Both the position numbers and the translations under genes were made by a program. From CBDCVY01 sp965223245 (lineage in GTDB: Bacteria > Nitrospinota > Nitrospinia > Nitrospinales > Nitrospinaceae): a DNA stretch of 64,000 nt. The notes below the pieces were generated by a model. It made no database searches. It saw nothing but the letters and a program-made list of their open reading frames with translations, and was not told the origin of the DNA. Of the stretch, positions 8,526 through 18,260 are shown one piece after another. Position 1 is the first letter of the stretch. Each line of letters opens with the position of its first letter. The stretch lies in contig CBDCVY010000013.1 in the NCBI GenBank assembly GCA_965223245.1, positions 2,356,001 to 2,420,000 on the forward strand, given 5' to 3'.

Positions 8526-10226
8526 TCACTTTTCCATCCCCTCACCATCCAATACTTTCTGGATGGACTTTTTGACGTCGGCGTTGGGTTCGAGGGAGTG
8601 GGCTTGCTCCAGGGCGGGTTTGGCTTCCGGAGGCCAGGCGGCGGGACCCCATTCACTTAAGGCTTTCAGTGCCATGTTGCGGTTTCTTATGACAGAACTT
8701 TTCAAACTGGCTTCAATCAACTTCCATCCTTTGCCGGGAAAACGTTTCAGGTCTTGCACAATAAACTCCAACGCCTGATGCGCTTCAAATCCCGGGCCCA
8801 GGCCCAACTCCTCCGCGGGACCTGTCGCGACTTTTTCCAGGGGCAATGTCTCCTCTGCCAGGGCAATCACGTTTTCTATGCGAGCCACATCATCCGTTTG
8901 CATCAGGTAGTACCACTCGTTCCCCTTCCCGCTTTTCTGTCTCTTAAAATGATACTCCCAAACGTCGACGTCCAACACTTGCGCCACGGAGGTCAAGGTA
9001 TAGAATTCATGTTCTTCTAAATCGTCTTCGGTTTCCAATGCCTTCAACACTTCTTCTTTCCAACCGGGTCGGTCCAAAATAGAATGACAGGCCGCGGCAA
9101 TTTCCTCCCGCACTTTGTGAGCCCAACCTACTTTTTCCAGACCCGACCAGTTGTCATCAGGATCTTCCGACTCTTCGGATTCCACAAAGTCACGAATCAC
9201 GTCGATAATTTTTAATTGATACAGATCCGGAAGTTCCGCTTCAATATGTTTTAAATAAAGCCGGGTGACTTCCACTCCGTCGGCATAGTCCTTGATCCCT
9301 TTCGCCGCTCCACCGTGAATTAAATTCTCGATGATGTCGCCCGCCCCTTGCAGTAATTCAACGTCCGGCTCGTCCTGTTTTAAGGCAGTCAACAGGTCTC
9401 CCGTGACTGCACAAGCGCACACCAGGTATTCATAACTAATGGAATTTTTATATCCTTCACGCAGTAACCAGTCTTTAATTTCAGGGTTCGTCGTCTTCGT
9501 CAAATTCTCAACCAAATGAATTCGTCCCCATCCTTCCACCATTTTTGCACATTCCCAAATGGTCGATTCCGGATCATCGAGAGACGTCATCAATGCGGTA
9601 CCGGCGTACAACGTGAACTCGTCATGCCGTGCAAAGGTCATGAACAATTTCTTATGCTGCTCTCCCTCAAAAATTCCAAGAATCGCCAGCGCCACTTTAA
9701 TCGGTTCGCGATCGGGCGATTCGGTAGCAATCCACCGCGCAAAATCATGAACGCGATCCACGTTCAGGTTTTCACTTTCAGCAATCAGGGTTAACAAATC
9801 ATCGATAAAACTGAGAACGTTTCCCTTCAATAAAAGTTTATAAAAGGCAGCGACTTTTTGTTGGGTCGGTTGTAGGATGAGCGATTCCAAATCTTTAAAT
9901 ATTTTTTGGACGGAATCTTTATCCTTGGGATCCTGCATGTGTTGAGTGAATACTCCGTCCATCGCTCCACCGGCCCAGCGAATCTTTCCATCAGCGAAGA
10001 CTACACTATCGTCCGGCAGTTGAAGCTCCTTACGGGAGCCGTTGATTTCGCTCATCAAAAAGGAACAAATCGCAACGCGGTTCGTGTCCCACGGTTTCGG
10101 CATCTCCGCCAGGTCCCACTCCAGGGGAGAATCTTCCTCAGTTTTTCCACCCGGCCGCCAACCGGTTAGAAACAAACCAAACGCGACAAAGATCACGATA
10201 CAAATGATAATAGTTAAGGGGTTCAT
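8526..10226 (-). CDS. Membrane-anchored HEAT-like repeat protein
   Basis: A 566-residue protein with one N-terminal TM helix (about residues 4-22) and a large acidic alpha-helical body with HEAT/ARM-like helix pairs. A segment containing FARHDEFTLYAG lies near residue 203. No catalytic motif is evident, so a scaffold or protein-binding role is the likeliest guess. It follows rtcA by about 96 bases on the same strand and could be read through from it. I see no known functional link to RNA repair. Composition is GC-richer than the accessory genes downstream. Confidence 0.6.
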   Translation of the reverse strand: MNPLTIIICIVIFVAFGLFLTGWRPGGKTEEDSPLEWDLAEMPKPWDTNRVAICSFLMSEINGSRKELQLPDDSVVFADGKIRWAGGAMDGVFTQHMQDPKDKDSVQKIFKDLESLILQPTQQKVAAFYKLLLKGNVLSFIDDLLTLIAESENLNVDRVHDFARWIATESPDREPIKVALAILGIFEGEQHKKLFMTFARHDEFTLYAGTALMTSLDDPESTIWECAKMVEGWGRIHLVENLTKTTNPEIKDWLLREGYKNSISYEYLVCACAVTGDLLTALKQDEPDVELLQGAGDIIENLIHGGAAKGIKDYADGVEVTRLYLKHIEAELPDLYQLKIIDVIRDFVESEESEDPDDNWSGLEKVGWAHKVREEIAAACHSILDRPGWKEEVLKALETEDDLEEHEFYTLTSVAQVLDVDVWEYHFKRQKSGKGNEWYYLMQTDDVARIENVIALAEETLPLEKVATGPAEELGLGPGFEAHQALEFIVQDLKRFPGKGWKLIEASLKSSVIRNRNMALKALSEWGPAAWPPEAKPALEQAHSLEPNADVKKSIQKVLDGEGMEK

Positions 10227-10322
10227 ATAATGAATGGAAAAAAAATAGGACGAATGATAATCGGTTTTACTAGTTGCCCCGATTATAACATTGTCCCATT
10301 GCTTTTTTCTTTTAACTGAAAA

Positions 10323-11357
10323 CTAAACTTTTTCTATAGTGACCGTCCAAATCTTGTCGCCTGTTTTTTGGAAATCGATGTGACAGTCCATGAACTTTTG
10401 GATCACATCGCGATTGGTCTTCGTGTGCAGGCTCGGTTCAACAGTCGTGAACCTGCCCTTGCCGGCCAATGCCATCGGCAATAATAACTGGTCTGCCAAA
10501 TGCTCGCCCACTGCCGCGTTGCTGTTCAGATAAACTTGAGTGGCGTCACACACATTCCTCGCCACGGCTTCCGCTCGGACACCGCGCACTCCAAATCCCG
10601 CGACCACTTCCGTCACATTTTCGAAAACCAATTTATTGAACACCACGTTGCCGGCACCGACCGAGTCGTGAGTCTCACGTAATAACAACACCTCTTCCGG
10701 CCAGCCCATTTTTTTACCAACCACTTTCAACTCGCGTTTGGGAATGCTGACTTCCAAACCCGAGAACAACGCCTCGGCATACGCTTTTTTTTGTTTGCCG
10801 CGTGTCATCAAGTCCACCGGCTTTAACCGTATCGCCGGGGTGATGGTAAACCCCACCTTGCCCCCGCCGGCCGGATAAAACCCGTAACGGTGGATTTCTG
10901 CCTCCACTCGCACGCCCATTGTCTTGAGGACCGGCAAATAACACTCTTTTAAAAAATCGAACGGTGGCGAGGCCATGTTATGCGTTCCGCCTTCCAACGT
11001 AATGGTGGAAGGGTGCTCCGCCAACATCAACGCCGGCAATAAGGTTTGCGCCACCAGAGTGGTGCTGCCCGCTGTGCCAATGGCGAACTGATGCCTGCCG
11101 CCTTGAATGGTTCCGGGAGCAAACGTTAACTCACCGGAACCCATTTCGGCTCCTGTGATTTTGGCTCCACTGATGGCCGCTGCCGCTTTGACCGATGTCA
11201 AATGCTGTCGTAACAATCCCGGCTTTTTGCGTCCCGCACGAATGTTGATCATGTGGAACGGCTTTCCGGTGATCATCGCCAACGAGAGGGAGGTGCGCAG
11301 AATTTGTCCGCCGCCTTCTCCCTCAGACCCGTCAATTTTTATAATTTCTGTTTTCAT
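10323..11357 (-). CDS. rtcA: RNA 3'-terminal phosphate cyclase RtcA
   Basis: A 344-residue protein, close to the family's usual length. It converts RNA 3'-phosphate ends into 2',3'-cyclic phosphates by ATP-dependent adenylylation in the cytoplasm. Family landmarks are the N-terminal GSEGEGGGQILR, AGRKKPGLLRQHL, the GTAGSTTLV loop, GGTHN, and the C-terminal segment with HTKTNRDVIQKF that carries the catalytic His. The start ATG has TGAGGA upstream. In other bacteria rtcA is the partner of rtcB in an RtcR-controlled operon. Here the two are on the same strand but separated by about 860 bases of hairpin repeats, so co-transcription is uncertain. Confidence 0.93.
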   Translation of the reverse strand: MKTEIIKIDGSEGEGGGQILRTSLSLAMITGKPFHMINIRAGRKKPGLLRQHLTSVKAAAAISGAKITGAEMGSGELTFAPGTIQGGRHQFAIGTAGSTTLVAQTLLPALMLAEHPSTITLEGGTHNMASPPFDFLKECYLPVLKTMGVRVEAEIHRYGFYPAGGGKVGFTITPAIRLKPVDLMTRGKQKKAYAEALFSGLEVSIPKRELKVVGKKMGWPEEVLLLRETHDSVGAGNVVFNKLVFENVTEVVAGFGVRGVRAEAVARNVCDATQVYLNSNAAVGEHLADQLLLPMALAGKGRFTTVEPSLHTKTNRDVIQKFMDCHIDFQKTGDKIWTVTIEKV

Positions 11358-12219
11358 TCCTCAGTACCGCTAAAATATTCTTTCAACAAACCCTAAAGGT
11401 CAATCACCCCAGCCGCAGCGTGACGCTGCCTCCAGAATGAACTTTCATCAGGTTGAAGTGTTTCCTCTTCTAAACTGACTTTTGAAAATTCCTTTTGCTT
11501 CCAATCGCTAGATTGGAAAAGAGGGTGCACATTCGCTTCCAATTTTTAATTTTCTTCTAAAGACAAACTTTACTTTAGAAAAGATTCTGAGAATTCTGTG
11601 CTCGCCACTGGTCATCGCGAATTAATTTTGCCTGCGGCGGTTCGCCGCAAAACCCCTGAAGGTAAATCACCCTTACCCTCTTTAGAAAAGAGGGCAAACA
11701 TCAACTTCCCTTTTAATATTTTTGTGTTTTATTCAAAATTTTCACTTACACAAAAGTCTCTTTAGAAAATAGGAAGCACATTTATCTTCCTTACTAATAT
11801 TTTCTCTTAAAATCACCTCTTATATATAGAAGCAACTCAATTTCCTGAGAGCCTCCGAGGAGATGGAGTCCCAAAACCTCCCTGAAAAGTTGAATTGCCT
11901 CCCCAAACCTCTCTATACAAAAGAATGCAGGACAACTCCAAGAAAAAACTTTGAGAGCATCCTGCATCCCCCATTGATCACCAAACATCAATTTATCTAG
12001 TGGCGACCACGACGTAAAATCCCTGAAGGTGAATCACCCTATCCCTCTTTAGGAAAGAGGGAATGCATCGTTCTTCTTTTCAAAAATTTTTTTCTAAAGA
12101 CAAACTCTACTTTAGAAAGAGTTCTGTGGATTCAGCGTCCGCACCCACTCATCGAATATTAATGTCGCCCCTCACGGCCAGTGAGTCATCGCATATAAGT
12201 GTCGCTATTAGGCGCTAGC
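11358..12219 (+). repeat. Three modular hairpin repeats between rtcB and rtcA
   Basis: There is no gene here. Three copies of the 19-base core in plus orientation lie at 11391-11409, 11654-11672 and 12021-12039. They are followed by different hairpins: GCAGCGTGACGCTGC, CCCTCTTTAGAAAAGAGGG and CCCTCTTTAGGAAAGAGGG. Further modules are CCAATCGCTAGATTGG near 11500, GCGGCGGTTCGCCGC near 11636, and CTCACGGCCAGTGAG near 12172. The block sits in the position where an rtcBA operon normally has only a short gap and is antisense to transcription. Confidence 0.75.
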
Positions 12220-13446
12220 CTAACCTTTGACGCAGACGACTTGTTTCAGAGTGTAGACCACTTCGACCAAATCTTTTTGCGCTTCCATGACTTTATCGAT
12301 GTCTTTGTAAGCGGACGGAGTTTCATCCACCACGCCGGAATCCTTCCGGCACTCGACGCCTTCCGTGGCTTTGACATGTTCATCGACAGAGACTTTTTTC
12401 TTTGCTTCGGTACGCGACATCACTCGACCCGCGCCGTGGGAACAGCTGTGAAAGCTTTCTGCGTTGCCCAGACCGCGCACGATGAACGACCGCGCGCCCA
12501 TGCTTCCGGGAATGATTCCCATATCGCCCTGCCGCGCCCGCACCGCACCTTTGCGTGTGACAAAGACGTTCTCACCGAAGTGATTTTCTTTAGTCACATA
12601 GTTGTGGTGACAGTTGATCGCTTCCACTTTCGCATCGAAAGGTTTAGCAATCACGTGACGGGCCGCTTCCACCAAATGGGTCATCATGATTTCGCGATTC
12701 CTTCGCGCAAAGTCCTGTGCCCATTCGACGGCAAACACATAATCCTCAAAATGCTCAGATCCTTCCGGGAAATACGACAGGTCTTTATTCGGCAGATTGA
12801 TCATCCACCGCTCCATATCTTTTCTCGCCAGTTCAATGTACCGGGACCCGATCGCGTTACCGATCCCCCGGGAACCGGAATGCAGCATGAACCACACTCG
12901 ATCGTTCTCATCGAGACACACTTCTACGAAGTGGTTTCCGGTTCCCAACGTCCCTAAATGAACCAGGTTGTTGCTGTTCTTTAACCGCGGCATCCGCTCG
13001 GTAATCCGCTTGAATCCGGGTTCTAATTCTTTCCACGATTCCAATGACCGCTCGGGTGGGTTTCCCCATGCCCCTTTGTCTCGTCCACGTCGATGGCTGG
13101 ATCTTCCGTGCGGAATCGCTTCTTCAATGGCGCACCGCAACTCGAACAAGTTATCCGGCAAATCCGCCGCCTCTAACGAAGTTCGCACAGCCATCATTCC
13201 ACAGCCGATGTCCACCCCGACCGCCGCGGGAATGATGGCTCCTTTCGTAGGAACCACACTCCCGATTGTTGACCCTTTCCCCACATGCACATCCGGCATC
13301 ACCGCCAACCATTTATGGATGAACGGCAGTTGGGAAGTTTGTTTCAATTGTTCTTTCGCTTTATCGTCAACCGGCACCCCGCGTGTCCACATTTTAACCG
13401 GCGCGCCGTTTTCTTTTTGTATCACTTCATAGTTTTGGGAGACCAT
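12220..13446 (-). CDS. rtcB: RNA-splicing ligase RtcB
   Basis: A 408-residue protein, matching the bacterial family length. It joins RNA 2',3'-cyclic or 3'-phosphate ends to 5'-OH ends, using GTP and Mn2+. The sequence shows the metal-binding DIGCGM, GTGNHF, MLHSGSRG and INCHHNY motifs and the FHSCSHGAGR segment carrying the His that is guanylylated. I place the start at the ATG at 13446 (MVSQNYEV) because AAAGGAA lies just upstream and because the sigma-54 promoter puts the transcription start almost on the earlier in-frame ATG at 13470. Expression is probably induced by RtcR, encoded divergently. No archease gene is visible nearby. Confidence 0.95.
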   Translation of the reverse strand: MVSQNYEVIQKENGAPVKMWTRGVPVDDKAKEQLKQTSQLPFIHKWLAVMPDVHVGKGSTIGSVVPTKGAIIPAAVGVDIGCGMMAVRTSLEAADLPDNLFELRCAIEEAIPHGRSSHRRGRDKGAWGNPPERSLESWKELEPGFKRITERMPRLKNSNNLVHLGTLGTGNHFVEVCLDENDRVWFMLHSGSRGIGNAIGSRYIELARKDMERWMINLPNKDLSYFPEGSEHFEDYVFAVEWAQDFARRNREIMMTHLVEAARHVIAKPFDAKVEAINCHHNYVTKENHFGENVFVTRKGAVRARQGDMGIIPGSMGARSFIVRGLGNAESFHSCSHGAGRVMSRTEAKKKVSVDEHVKATEGVECRKDSGVVDETPSAYKDIDKVMEAQKDLVEVVYTLKQVVCVKG

Positions 13447-13483
13447 CGTCTTGTTCCTTTCATTTTGCATTCACCCTAAGTAT

Positions 13484-13499
13484 AGCAACGCGCGTGCCA
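13484..13499 (-). promoter_or_regulatory. Sigma-54 promoter of rtcB
   Basis: Read on the minus strand this is TGGCACGCGCGTTGCT, a full match to the sigma-54 consensus: TGGCACG (-24 element), four spacer bases, TTGCT (-12 element). The expected transcription start is near 13473, just upstream of rtcB. RtcR, encoded divergently and carrying the GAFTGA contact loop, is the expected enhancer-binding activator. Its binding sites should lie between 13500 and 13640 but I could not identify them. Confidence 0.9.
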
Positions 13500-13640
13500 G
13501 TTTTTGCAGAGCACTTAAAAATTTTATAACTCCTTGTATTTAAAAGGGTAAATTTTTTCGCTCAAAAAAGGCCTTCTCCTCAAGATTTCCTTATTTTATA
13601 ATATATTCTAGTTATTTATAAATTTAGCTAGAGATTAATC

Positions 13641-15218
13641 ATGGTTGTGATCGGCTTCCTCGGCACCACTCGTGACGGTGGACTTCAAGACAAAAAGCGT
13701 TGGGACAAATGGCGACCCACGGTTAGCCTGTGCCAGCAGGAAGATATCCTCATCGATCGGCTGGATCTGCTAATCGATATTAAGTTCACCAAACTCGCCG
13801 GCATGGTCACTCGGGATATCAAACAAGTTTCTCCCGAAACCAAAGTGGTCCCCCACACACTCAATTTAAAAAATCCCTGGGACTTTGAAGAAGTCTACGG
13901 AGCCCTGCACGATTTTTCAATGGACTATCCGTTCGATCCAGACCGCGAAGACTACTTTATGCACATTACCACTGGAACGCACGTTTCTCAAATCTGTATG
14001 TTCCTGCTGACAGAAGCGCGATACTTTCCGGCCAAATTGATTCAAACCTCGCCACCAATGCGACGACAAGAAGGACCCGGCAGCTATGCCATCATCGACC
14101 TCGATCTGTCAAAATACGATCGCATCGCCCAACGGTTTCAGGTAGAACACGAAGAAGCCACCGAGTTTTTGAAGTCGGGCATTCAAACACGCAACCGTGC
14201 GTTCAATGAAATGATCGACCAAATCGAAAAGGTCGTGATCAAAACCCGATTCCCGGTCCTGCTCATGGGCCCAACCGGTGCAGGCAAATCGCAACTGGCG
14301 CGGCGGATATACGATCTCAAAAAAATGCGACACCAAATGGACGGACCGTTCGTCGAAGTCAACTGTGCCACCCTGCGCGGCGACAGCGCCATGTCGACTT
14401 TATTCGGTCACAAGAAAGGCGCATTCACCGGTGCGGTGAGTGACCGGCCGGGCCTGCTCCTCTCCGCCAACCAAGGCGTGCTGTTCCTCGACGAGATCGG
14501 CGAACTGGGTCTGGACGAACAGGCCATGATCCTCCGCGCTATCGAAGAAAAATCTTTTCTACCCGTCGGGTCCGATAAAGAAGCGCAAAGCGACTTTCAA
14601 CTGCTCGCCGGAACCAATAAGGATCTCACTCAGGAAGTGGCGCAAGGGCGATTCCGCGAGGACTTGTACGCGCGGCTTAATCTGTGGACGTTTGCCATTC
14701 CCGGGCTCAAGGACCGACGCGAAGATTTGGAACCCAACATCGAATACGAACTGCGCAAGTATTCGGAGGAAAACGCGCAGAACATCACGTTCAATAAAGA
14801 AGCGCGGGAGAAATATCTGAAGTTCGGGTTGTCCGGTCAGGCCGTGTGGTCGGCCAACTTCCGCGACTTGTCCGCCTCCATTAACCGAATGGCCACATTG
14901 GCGGAAAGTGGACGCATTCGCGTGAAAGACGTGACAACGGAGATCGAAAAGTTAAAGCAATTGTGGCACACCGCCTCGAAAGATCCAGCGACACAAATTT
15001 TAGCATCGCTATTGAGTCAAAATCAAATGGAGGCAATCGATTTATTCGACCGCGTGCAGTTGGCAAAAGTGATCGAAGTGTGCCGCAGCGAACCGACGAT
15101 GAGTGCGGCGGGACGCAAACTGTTCTCCAGCACCCGCACCAAAAAGAAAGTCACCAACGACGCCGACCGACTTAGAAAATATTTACAGCGGTTTGACTTG
15201 AAATGGGAAGTTATCTAA
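13641..15218 (+). CDS. rtcR: Sigma-54-dependent activator RtcR with CARF domain
   Basis: A 525-residue protein. Residues 1-185 form the RtcR-type CARF sensor, beginning VIGFLGTTRDGG, which in known RtcR proteins senses RNA-end ligands. Residues 190-430 form the AAA+ domain: Walker A GPTGAGKS (210-217), the sigma-54 contact loop GAFTGA (260-265), and Walker B LFLDEIGEL (281-289). The C-terminal segment (about 470-525) is the DNA-binding region, with the MSAAGRKLFSSTR helix. It is transcribed divergently from rtcB, whose sigma-54 promoter it is expected to activate from upstream sites. It converges on the SLATT gene with 49 bases between the stops. Confidence 0.95.
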   Translation: MVVIGFLGTTRDGGLQDKKRWDKWRPTVSLCQQEDILIDRLDLLIDIKFTKLAGMVTRDIKQVSPETKVVPHTLNLKNPWDFEEVYGALHDFSMDYPFDPDREDYFMHITTGTHVSQICMFLLTEARYFPAKLIQTSPPMRRQEGPGSYAIIDLDLSKYDRIAQRFQVEHEEATEFLKSGIQTRNRAFNEMIDQIEKVVIKTRFPVLLMGPTGAGKSQLARRIYDLKKMRHQMDGPFVEVNCATLRGDSAMSTLFGHKKGAFTGAVSDRPGLLLSANQGVLFLDEIGELGLDEQAMILRAIEEKSFLPVGSDKEAQSDFQLLAGTNKDLTQEVAQGRFREDLYARLNLWTFAIPGLKDRREDLEPNIEYELRKYSEENAQNITFNKEAREKYLKFGLSGQAVWSANFRDLSASINRMATLAESGRIRVKDVTTEIEKLKQLWHTASKDPATQILASLLSQNQMEAIDLFDRVQLAKVIEVCRSEPTMSAAGRKLFSSTRTKKKVTNDADRLRKYLQRFDLKWEVI

Positions 15219-15267
15219 TAGGTTTTATTGTCAAATTTTATTTAAAATTAAATTTGTGTATTGTGAG

Positions 15268-15771
15268 TTATTGTGGATTTTTTGGAGATAGGTTCGCTGG
15301 GGAATCTTCTTTCTTATTTTGCCAATAATCATTTTGCTCTTCTTTTATAATCGAATCAATATTTTCAACAAACCTTTTAAAAATTTCGTCCTCATCATTG
15401 CCTTTTAAACTATCATAATCACCAACACCATTAACATAAAGGCGGCGCTCACGTTTCATTCTACCTGAAGCAAAGCGATAAACGCGCCATTTTTCGTTAT
15501 AATTTGCTGTGCGCTCCCACCCCTTACAGATTGTAATAGCGGCACCCAAAAATGCTGTTAAAATTTGCGCTGGTTTCCCTTCAAAAATACTTATAAATGT
15601 AATTGCTGCTCCAGCAAATATAATAAAAAATGAAATTGAATATGTAGCCTTTTTAAAAAAATCCGCTTTTTTACTATACCATTTTCGAAGGTTATTTAGA
15701 TCTTTTGAATAATAGCTTTCAGCACGTTGATCCCGTTCTTCCGCTCTTTGTTTAAAGTTCATTTTTTCCAT
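15268..15771 (-). CDS. SLATT-domain (DUF4231-like) membrane protein
   Basis: A 167-residue protein with the SLATT layout: a charged N-terminal helix ending WYSKKADFFKK, two hydrophobic helices (about residues 43-64 and 69-86), then a helical region with CKGWERTANYNEKWRVYR and a C-terminal helix ending FVENIDSIIKEEQNDYW. SLATT proteins are predicted pore-forming effectors in nucleotide-activated and other conflict systems. It is the last gene of an AT-rich four-gene minus-strand operon, 15 bases after the PIN-like gene. A membrane-disrupting effector role is inferred from the family. Confidence 0.82.
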   Translation of the reverse strand: MEKMNFKQRAEERDQRAESYYSKDLNNLRKWYSKKADFFKKATYSISFFIIFAGAAITFISIFEGKPAQILTAFLGAAITICKGWERTANYNEKWRVYRFASGRMKRERRLYVNGVGDYDSLKGNDEDEIFKRFVENIDSIIKEEQNDYWQNKKEDSPANLSPKNPQ

Positions 15772-15786
15772 ATTCTTACCTATAAA

Positions 15787-18198
15787 TTAATTTTTCTGTC
15801 CCTGGGAACGAATGGCCAAATCAGCCAACTTAACTAATAGCTCAATTCGCTTTTTATCGTAAGGAGCACCTCTCTCATTGAGGTCCGGATCCTTTTTCCC
15901 AGAATCTTTTAATTCTTTTAATATTTTTTTCTTATTCAAATTTTTTCCACCAAAGCGAATATCAGCAAACCTCAACATTGATTCGACTAACTTAGAAAGA
16001 GGAATTTTAAAATCATTTTGAGAATTTCCATACTCTATATTTTTTCGAAATCTTTTGTATTCCATTATAGCTTTCGACTCGATTTCACTATCAATCATTT
16101 TTGCGTCTTCCAACAGAGCAAATATCATAAATATATTTACCAGCAAGGTTCTTTCAACACAAATCCTTGCCCAGACATCGGTATCCTTAAGAATTTGTTC
16201 ATGAGTATCAATAAACTCAAAAAATAATTCCCTAAGATTTCTATGTGTAGAAAAAGGCGGTTTTTTAGGTAGCAAAAAATGATTGAACAAATGAAAACTT
16301 AATTCAAGCCCAATTTTTTCAGATTTAATTCGCATTCCATTTGAAAATGTATCGATTTTTCTACTTTTATCTTTTTCTAAAGCCTTTTCGGCTAAGGTCA
16401 ATAAGTGCTCTACTTCAAGAAGTTCATTAATTGATTGAGCCCCCAATCGTTTTAATACTGCTTTAAAAAAATAAGCCTCGCGACCAGAAATATTTTCAGG
16501 AAAATCCTCTTGCGACAGATCAATTTCCTCAGCAATATCAATGGCTCTTTGAGTTAATTGGTATGCAACATGCCATCTATTTGCACAAGCATAAAGAAAC
16601 GCATATGCAAGACATAAAGCATACCCTGTTGGATCATCCTTTTTAATTTCTTTCATTGTATCTTCAAAATTTTTGATATCTTTATTATTTAACTGCTTAG
16701 CTCCCGTAATATTAATTATCAACCTAATGGACTTACTTGTATTCTTAAAAGAATGAAAGTTGATAGGTGGAATATTTCGTTTTCTTTGGTTTATCAAACT
16801 ATCTGAGGAAATAAGTTCGAAACCAGCTTGCATTAATGTTTCTAAAAATTCTTGCCAGGTTTCTTCGCTTTTTTCCGTAATAATTTTTTCAATATCTTCA
16901 ATTTTCTCCAAATATTCATTTATTCCAGGTTCCAATTTTTTTCCAAATATTCTTGAGATTTCATCTCTGGCTAAATTGCTGGTACCTGAATGAGCAACTT
17001 GCAGACATTCCGTGTGTGCTAACCATTCTTCCTTTATTTTTTTTGCAGTTTCATTGTTTCTATCTAAAGCAATATGAGCTAATTCTCTTAGTGTTTCTAA
17101 AGTTTCACGGTCCTTATTTACAATTAATCTTAGAGAATCCCCCTGTATCCCAATTTTATCGGTATAATTTGCAAGAAACGTATCCAACCAAATTTTAACC
17201 AAATCAAGAGGTTTGGATTGTTGTGATTCATTTGGAAGAAGCACTTCCGGGGCAGCCAAAAAAGCACGAGGATGCCTCAAATAAAGTGTCGCAAAACTTA
17301 ATTCAATATCTTCATAAGGGAAATAGTCCCACGCAGCCTTCATCATAGATTCATCCCCGGTAATCAAAACTAAAGAATTACCGGTATTTCTCAAATGTCT
17401 ATTAATAAGTTCTAACCGAGCAAGCGCATCACAATCGGGATGTAATCGTTTTTCTGGTCTTTTAGTAGCAATTGATTTTAATCTTTTTTCCCATTGTATT
17501 CGATATTTGCTTTCCTCAAACTGATCAAAAAGTTTATTTGGCAATGCAAATGCTTGTGCAATTTTCGAATTCTGATTTTTGTTAACAGCCGAGGAAGCAT
17601 AATTCAAAGCGAAATTATTTAACCGAGCAATCCGAACCTCTTTCATTAATCCATTAATTCGATTTAATAAAGCATTGGAGTCTTCTTGAAAAAACAGAAA
17701 AGACATCAATAATTCTGCTTTGTTTTCTAGTTCTTCAAAAAATTTAGTATTGGTTTTATTTTTACCCAGTTTGGAAAGCAGGGATTTAAATTCATTTCGC
17801 CGTTCCTTGGTTTTTTCCATACTTTCCAGGCTAACTCTTTGTATGGATTCATAAACAAATCGAATTTCGCTATCGTGTCCGGGAAGCATTATAAGGGGTC
17901 GATACGGAGGTTTTGAAAGACTATAAAAGATAACACGGGATAAAGCGGCTCCTAAAGTCTTGGCTGTTTCCTCATCATCATCATGAAAAACAACTCCATA
18001 TCCACCACCCCCGTTTTTATTCTTTGGGCCCACCATTTGCGGCATAAGATACAAATTTAAAATATTGGTATCTATCGCAAAAAACACATTATTATCTTTT
18101 CTTTGATCATTTTCAAAGGGTTCAATTTCAAGCCTCAACTTTGCGGCATCCCTTAAATAACCAATTAGTTTGTCTTCAGATTCTTTAAGTTCATTCAT
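15787..18198 (-). CDS. Large protein with N-terminal PIN-like domain
   Basis: About 803 residues, with start at the ATG at 18198 (a TTG precedes it). The N-terminal ~310 residues look PIN-like: FAIDTNIL near residue 44, an acidic HPDCDALARL segment near 258, and LITGDESMMKAAWDYFP near 285-300, which together could supply the acidic metal ligands of an RNase. The rest is alpha-helical; about residues 540-640 have TPR-like helix pairs (CLAYAFLYACANRWHVAYQL). It could be a ribonuclease effector with a sensing or scaffold arm. The PIN assignment is by motif only. It lies in an operon between the pseudo-trypsin and SLATT genes. Confidence 0.65.
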   Translation of the reverse strand: MNELKESEDKLIGYLRDAAKLRLEIEPFENDQRKDNNVFFAIDTNILNLYLMPQMVGPKNKNGGGGYGVVFHDDDEETAKTLGAALSRVIFYSLSKPPYRPLIMLPGHDSEIRFVYESIQRVSLESMEKTKERRNEFKSLLSKLGKNKTNTKFFEELENKAELLMSFLFFQEDSNALLNRINGLMKEVRIARLNNFALNYASSAVNKNQNSKIAQAFALPNKLFDQFEESKYRIQWEKRLKSIATKRPEKRLHPDCDALARLELINRHLRNTGNSLVLITGDESMMKAAWDYFPYEDIELSFATLYLRHPRAFLAAPEVLLPNESQQSKPLDLVKIWLDTFLANYTDKIGIQGDSLRLIVNKDRETLETLRELAHIALDRNNETAKKIKEEWLAHTECLQVAHSGTSNLARDEISRIFGKKLEPGINEYLEKIEDIEKIITEKSEETWQEFLETLMQAGFELISSDSLINQRKRNIPPINFHSFKNTSKSIRLIINITGAKQLNNKDIKNFEDTMKEIKKDDPTGYALCLAYAFLYACANRWHVAYQLTQRAIDIAEEIDLSQEDFPENISGREAYFFKAVLKRLGAQSINELLEVEHLLTLAEKALEKDKSRKIDTFSNGMRIKSEKIGLELSFHLFNHFLLPKKPPFSTHRNLRELFFEFIDTHEQILKDTDVWARICVERTLLVNIFMIFALLEDAKMIDSEIESKAIMEYKRFRKNIEYGNSQNDFKIPLSKLVESMLRFADIRFGGKNLNKKKILKELKDSGKKDPDLNERGAPYDKKRIELLVKLADLAIRSQGQKN

Positions 18199-18260
18199 CA
18201 ATTTTCAAACGTTGAAAATATTATTTTCGGTGTAAAACCGCATTAATTATTTAATTCTAT

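Noticed and set aside
8526..10226. HEAT-like gene considered as a third member of the rtc operon
   Set aside because: It is on the same strand about 96 bases after rtcA, but has an N-terminal membrane anchor and no known link to RNA repair; no evidence of shared control.
12199..12957. 252-codon plus-strand frame opposite rtcB
   Set aside because: Antisense shadow of the well-supported rtcB gene; His/Phe/Arg-rich translation without domains.
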